Positions 60,649 through 64,000 of a stretch of DNA of 64,000 bases are shown here, one piece after another. Numbering within the stretch: the stretch's first letter is position 1; each line of letters opens with the position of its first letter. The notes below the pieces were generated by a model. It had not been told where the DNA came from, did no database searches, and was given only the letters and a program-made list of their open reading frames with translations. The stretch spans positions 46,277 to 110,276 of the forward strand of contig NZ_JADNYM010000017.1 of assembly GCF_015708085.1 (NCBI RefSeq). Reading direction: 5' to 3'. Made by a program: the position numbers and the translations under genes. The stretch comes from Arthrobacter terrae (GTDB lineage Bacteria > Actinomycetota > Actinomycetes > Actinomycetales > Micrococcaceae).

Positions 60649-61758
60649 TCACGCGGCGGCAGCGAGATCGAGTGTCGGGTAGTCGAGGTAGCCGTGCTCG
60701 TCTCCGCCGTAGAACGTGCTCCGATCCGGGGTGTTTAGCGGCGCGCGGACTCTCAGCCGCTCGATGAGATCGGGGTTGGCCAGCGCCAGGCTTCCGACCG
60801 TGACGACGTCGGCGAGGCCGTCCTCGATATCATGCACCCGGGTAACGAGGTCGGTCCGGCCGCGGTTGAGCAGCAGCGTGGTCGGCCACAGTCTGCGCAG
60901 TTCGCGCAGCAGCGCAGCGTCGTTACCGCTGGATGCCACGTGCAGGTACGCGAGGTCCAACGGAGCGAGAGCCGAGACCAGTGCACTGTAGAGCTCATCG
61001 ACGTCGTGCTCGACGATGTCATTGAGCGGGTTTCCTGGTGAGATACGGATGCCCGTCCGCCCGGCGCCGATCTCCTCGGCAACAGCGGCGGCGACCTCCA
61101 CGCTGAGCCGAATCCGATTGGTGATCGAACCGCCATACTCGTCGGTGCGGCGGTTGACATTGCTCGACAGGAACTGTTGCAGCAGGTACCCGTTCGCCGA
61201 GTGGATCTCCACGCCGTCGGCGCCTGACGCGATCGCCGCTCTGGCCGCGACCCGGAACTCCTCCACGACACCGCGCACCTCGTCAGTCGACAGTTCCCGC
61301 GGCTCGGCGATCGGCTGCATGCCGGACGCGGTGAAGATCGGGCTCGCCGGTGCGACCGGTGACGGCGCCACAGCCTGGCGCCCGTGCGGTGTGTTCTGCG
61401 GATGTGACACGCGGCCTACGTGCATCAGCTGGATCACGATGCGGCCACCAGCCTCGTGCACGGCGTCGGTGACAATCCGCCAACCATTGATGTGCTCGTC
61501 GTTGTAGATACCCGGCGTGAGCAGATAACCCTGGCCATCCTCGGAAGGCTGGGTGCCCTCGGTGATAATCAGCGCCATGGACGCGCGCTGGGCGTAGTAG
61601 CGGGCATTCATCTCGTTGGGGGTGCCATTCTCATGCGAGCGGTCGCGCGTCATCGGCGCCATTGCGAGACGATGCGGTAACTGCAGCTCTCCGGCCCGGA
61701 TCGGCTGCCACAGCGGGGAAAGTGCGGCGGGGTCGATAGTTTGGTTGTTCGTTGTCAT
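60649..61758 (-). CDS. Old yellow enzyme (alkene reductase)
   Basis: A 369-residue flavoprotein that reduces activated C=C bonds with NADPH. LPHRLAMAPMTRDRSHENGT at the start, IVIQLMHVGRVSHP with the His/His-Asn site, GADGVEIHSANGYLLQQFLS and the C-terminal LALANPDLIERLR, with FMN-binding elements as in NemA/XenB. GAGGAGAAC precedes the ATG at 61758; the upstream frame to 61929 is not supported. It lies 330 bases from the NmrA-like gene on the same strand. Confidence 0.92.
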   Translation of the reverse strand: MTTNNQTIDPAALSPLWQPIRAGELQLPHRLAMAPMTRDRSHENGTPNEMNARYYAQRASMALIITEGTQPSEDGQGYLLTPGIYNDEHINGWRIVTDAVHEAGGRIVIQLMHVGRVSHPQNTPHGRQAVAPSPVAPASPIFTASGMQPIAEPRELSTDEVRGVVEEFRVAARAAIASGADGVEIHSANGYLLQQFLSSNVNRRTDEYGGSITNRIRLSVEVAAAVAEEIGAGRTGIRISPGNPLNDIVEHDVDELYSALVSALAPLDLAYLHVASSGNDAALLRELRRLWPTTLLLNRGRTDLVTRVHDIEDGLADVVTVGSLALANPDLIERLRVRAPLNTPDRSTFYGGDEHGYLDYPTLDLAAAA

Positions 61759-62092
61759 GGAGTTCTCCTCATCGGTTTGTTGCGAGACGGCGTCAGAACG
61801 CACGGGGGTGAGCGTGATGACGGGAATGGTGCGCTGGGTCGTGCGCTGGCAGCCGGCGAAGCCAGGGAAGCGGCTGGCCTGCTCTTCGAAAAGGCGGTCT
61901 CGCTCTGCGTCGTGCAACCCGGTAGCCATACCTCGGTGCGGGTATCTCCTACCTCGCTAACGGAGGTCGGGTATGCGAGAAGGTTGTGGTAGCACGCAGG
62001 GTTTTTATCTGTGCCGGTCAACGGCCCACCGGTTTGGCCGTGGTTAGCTCAGAATTTCCTGATGGTCCAAGCGATGAAGTCCTCTCGCTGGC
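61759..62092. other. Gene-free stretch of 334 bases
   Basis: Between the NmrA-like and old yellow enzyme genes, both on the minus strand. A partial inverted repeat (CATACC with GGGTATG near 61927-61973) is visible and might be a regulator site. No gene. Confidence 0.45.
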
Positions 62093-62926
62093 TCATGATG
62101 AACTCACGAGTTCGGCGACGTAATCCTCGATCGTGCGCGCCGATCGTCCGAGGATCGAACGGAGCACGAGAGAACTCCCGCCGTGGGAGCCAGTGCGGTC
62201 GTAGTCGGCGAACATGGCCCGCAACCCCTCGGGCAGCCCCGAAGGCAACGCACCTGCGGGCACGTCTTCGGCAGCGATCGGGATGCCGGACGCTGCGGCG
62301 AACAGTTCGGCCAGTCGTATCCGGTCGATCATGCCGCCTGCGGCCAGTTCGAACGTGCCGTAGGACAACCGCTCGTCGTTAAATGCCAGCGCCGCTACCT
62401 CGGCCACGTCACGGTAGTCGACGTAAGTCATCCGGGAGCGCTTGGACCAGGGCATCACGAGGGCACCGGTTGAGCGAGCCTGCTGCCAGGCGCCATCGAG
62501 ACCCTGCATGTACATGGCTGGCTGCAGGATCGTGAAATCGAGGTCCGACGCGTACAGCGCCGCCTCGATCGGGCGGGTACTCGCATGGTTCTCAAGGGAC
62601 AAAGACGGATGGTAGACGCCGGAGTAGACGAGCTTGCGCACCCCGGATCGGTGGACAGCATCGATCAGCGCCAAGCCAAGTTCGGTCGCGTCGGGCGCAA
62701 ACGCCGGAGTGATCAGGAACGCACCGGCGACGCCATCAAGCGCAGCATCGAGGCTGGCGGGGTCACGCAGGTCTGCCTGGACAGTCTCCTGCGCGCCGAG
62801 GCCTCGTGGGATGCCTGCCTTGTTCTTGTCGTGCACGACGCCCCTCACCTCGTGCCCGGCACGCACCAACGCCGGTACAACCAGCCCTGCGAATTGACCG
62901 GTAGCACCGGTGGCCAGAATCTTCAT
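62093..62926 (-). CDS. NmrA-like NAD(P)-binding protein
   Basis: A 277-residue atypical SDR. The Rossmann motif is MKILATGATGQFAGLVVPAL, then ALDGVAGAFLITPAF and LDFTILQPAMYMQGLDGAWQ; the active-site Tyr-Lys is not conserved, as in NmrA/HSCARG redox sensors and quinone reductases of this group. Function could be NADPH sensing or quinone reduction. An operator for the divergent MarR overlaps its promoter. Confidence 0.87.
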   Translation of the reverse strand: MKILATGATGQFAGLVVPALVRAGHEVRGVVHDKNKAGIPRGLGAQETVQADLRDPASLDAALDGVAGAFLITPAFAPDATELGLALIDAVHRSGVRKLVYSGVYHPSLSLENHASTRPIEAALYASDLDFTILQPAMYMQGLDGAWQQARSTGALVMPWSKRSRMTYVDYRDVAEVAALAFNDERLSYGTFELAAGGMIDRIRLAELFAAASGIPIAAEDVPAGALPSGLPEGLRAMFADYDRTGSHGGSSLVLRSILGRSARTIEDYVAELVSSS

Positions 62927-62945
62927 AATGATCTCCTTGCCGTAG

Positions 62946-62965
62946 TTACATGTTCAAACAAGTAA
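62946..62965. promoter_or_regulatory. Palindromic operator TTACNTGTTNNAACANGTAA
   Basis: A 20-base palindrome with four mismatches confined to the N positions, in the 141-base divergent gap, 20 bases upstream of the NmrA-like start. This is the typical size and place of a MarR/HxlR-type operator, so the MarR gene at 63068 is the likely binder. Confidence 0.7.
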
Positions 62966-63067
62966 ATTGACTGGGTTTATTCCTGGACGGCTCAAATCTT
63001 TTTACGTTGCATTCGTTGTTCGGTTAGCTATGCCTTAAACTCAGTAGGGACGTCGAGGAGGACGCGG

Positions 63068-63583
63068 ATGACAGAGCACACGGATCGAATGGACGGCGGC
63101 CCCGAAACTGCCCCAACGGTCCGTGCGGTCCTGCGGCAGCCCTCGACAGCGGCCGGCGGCCCGATCAGTCATGCGATCTTCCGTGTGGCGCGCCTGCACC
63201 GGATGCTGGCAGGCTCTCTCCTGCGCAACACCGGGCTGTACCCCGGCCAGGAGCTGGTCATGATGCATCTCTGGGATCAGGGGGAGCAACGGCAGGTCGA
63301 CCTCGTCAAGGTACTCGACTCCGACGCGGCGACAATGACGCGTACGATTCAACGGCTCGAGCGCGCGGGATTCGTGCGCCGCCGACCAGACCCCACCGAC
63401 GCCCGGGCCTCCCTGATCGAGCCCACCCCGGCCAGCATGCACCTGCGCACGGAACTCAACGAAATCTGGCAGCAATTGGAGCGCCTCACTGTGGGTCCGT
63501 TCGATCCTACGCATCAGGAGGCGGCACTCGCTTCGCTCGAAGAGCTGGAACACAACCTAGCCATCGCTACCGCCGAGCGCTAA
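63068..63583 (+). CDS. MarR-family regulator
   Basis: A 171-residue winged-helix regulator. ISHAIFRVARLHRMLAGSLL, then LYPGQELVMMHLWDQGEQRQ, recognition helix region VDLVKVLDSDAATMTRTIQR and the LERAGFVRRRPDPTDARASL wing. A 35-residue N-terminal extension is unusual for the family. GAGGAGGACGCGG precedes the ATG. Divergent from the NmrA-like gene; it may respond to electrophiles or quinones given the reductases nearby. Confidence 0.9.
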   Translation: MTEHTDRMDGGPETAPTVRAVLRQPSTAAGGPISHAIFRVARLHRMLAGSLLRNTGLYPGQELVMMHLWDQGEQRQVDLVKVLDSDAATMTRTIQRLERAGFVRRRPDPTDARASLIEPTPASMHLRTELNEIWQQLERLTVGPFDPTHQEAALASLEELEHNLAIATAER

Positions 63584-63666
63584 CGGAAAAGCGCTCTCGA
63601 ACGGTTAGCTCGACCAGCGCACGCACTGTCCTACTGAATGTCAGTGGGTGGTGGCAGTGTTGGGTT

Positions 63667-64000
63667 ATGGACGGTTTGACGGGAGCATCGGGGACGGCGG
63701 GCGGGTCGGGGACGCAGTCGACGGCGGGCGGGTTGGGGGCGGAGCCGACGGCGGGCGGGTTGGGGGCGGAGCCGACGACGGCGGCGCTGCTGGCTGCTGT
63801 GGTCCTGCCGGATGAAGCTCTGTCGGGGACCGGGCCGGGGTCTGGTGCTGGGTCGGGTTCCGGGACTGATACGGGGTCTGGTGGTGGTGGGGTGTTTCGG
63901 CCGCATCCGGGGTTTCCGGTGCGGGGGGATGGCGGGGTTCTGGATCCGGTGTTTGCTGCGGGGGTTGTTGCTGCGGGTGAGTGGTTGGCGGAGCAGGAAG
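63667..64000 (+). CDS. Gly-rich protein, partial at window end
   Basis: An ATG at 63667 opens a frame without stop to the window's end (111 codons seen). It starts MDGLTGASGTAGGSGTQSTA, has a Gly/Ser/Thr-rich low-complexity stretch, then FRPHPGFPVRGDGGVLDPVF and an Ala-rich helix. Such beginnings occur before HNH/DUF222-type proteins in Arthrobacter, but the diagnostic part is not in view. Three 27-base repeats encode its start. Confidence 0.55.
   Translation, partial: MDGLTGASGTAGGSGTQSTAGGLGAEPTAGGLGAEPTTAALLAAVVLPDEALSGTGPGSGAGSGSGTDTGSGGGGVFRPHPGFPVRGDGGVLDPVFAAGVVAAGEWLAEQE
63694..63774 (+). repeat. Three in-frame 27-base tandem repeats
   Basis: The second and third copies (63721-63747 and 63748-63774) are identical; the first is diverged. 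Each encodes nine residues of the pattern TAGG-L/S-G-A/T-E/Q-P/S. Typical slippage-prone repeat. Confidence 0.9.

Overview
The window reads as a chromosome segment of a high-GC actinobacterium, most likely Micrococcaceae of the Arthrobacter type. The grounds are the GC-rich codon usage, frequent GTG/TTG starts, an actinobacterial ykkC-III RNA, an Rpf-like resuscitation factor, GAF-ANTAR regulators, FprA-type ferredoxin reductase and an actinobacterial Asp23 cluster. No lineage marker such as 16S rRNA is present, so the genus is inference.

Layout. 0-15 kb is housekeeping and stress: universal stress protein, RarD-like permease, FprA, an APC permease, catalase with a Fur/PerR-type regulator and a PerR-like operator, an EntS-like exporter, a TusA plus YeeE/YedE pair (thiosulfate uptake type), HtpX, a phosphatase overlapping a two-component system, and YajQ. 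15.3 kb carries tRNA-Tyr. 15.8-21.7 kb is a dense envelope-stress cluster: two DUF2382 proteins, AmaP-like and DUF6286-like membrane proteins, a small DUF2273-like protein, four Asp23/Gls24-type proteins, and a divergently transcribed ECF sigma factor followed by an Asp23-like protein with an anti-sigma-like zinc motif. 21.7-27.8 kb holds small stress or regulatory genes: VOC protein, a STAS-unknown-GNAT overlapping operon, two GAF-ANTAR proteins and a decayed corA.

27.9-35 kb includes an MDR oxidoreductase, a guanidine-III riboswitch driving a SugE/Gdx exporter, an ArsB/SLC13-type permease, a glycogen-debranching enzyme, and a MarR gene that appears leaderless with two perfect TTAGG-N3-CCTAA operators in its promoter, followed by its MFS pump. 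35-47.6 kb is metabolism: thioredoxin, ABM monooxygenase, AlkA-like glycosylase, LysR divergent from putA, cystathionine beta-synthase plus gamma-synthase/lyase (reverse transsulfuration), Rpf-LysM protein, amidohydrolase and SDR. 47.6-50.3 kb is abnormal: G23 and C105 homopolymers precede remnants of a kdp operon (kdpF, fragments of kdpA, kdpD and kdpE) and a broken PadR regulator. 50.2-55.7 kb is an EmrB-type pump, MOSC protein, DEAD-box helicase with a long structured leader, and YbaK.

56.4-60.6 kb follows a tRNA-Thr/tRNA-Met pair and is a gene graveyard: istB, IS256-like and IS1595-like remnants, SDR and EamA fragments, and a FAD oxidoreductase broken by one in-frame stop. 60.6-63.6 kb has an old yellow enzyme, an NmrA-like protein and a divergent MarR with a palindromic operator. 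The window ends inside a Gly-rich gene with 27-nt repeats.
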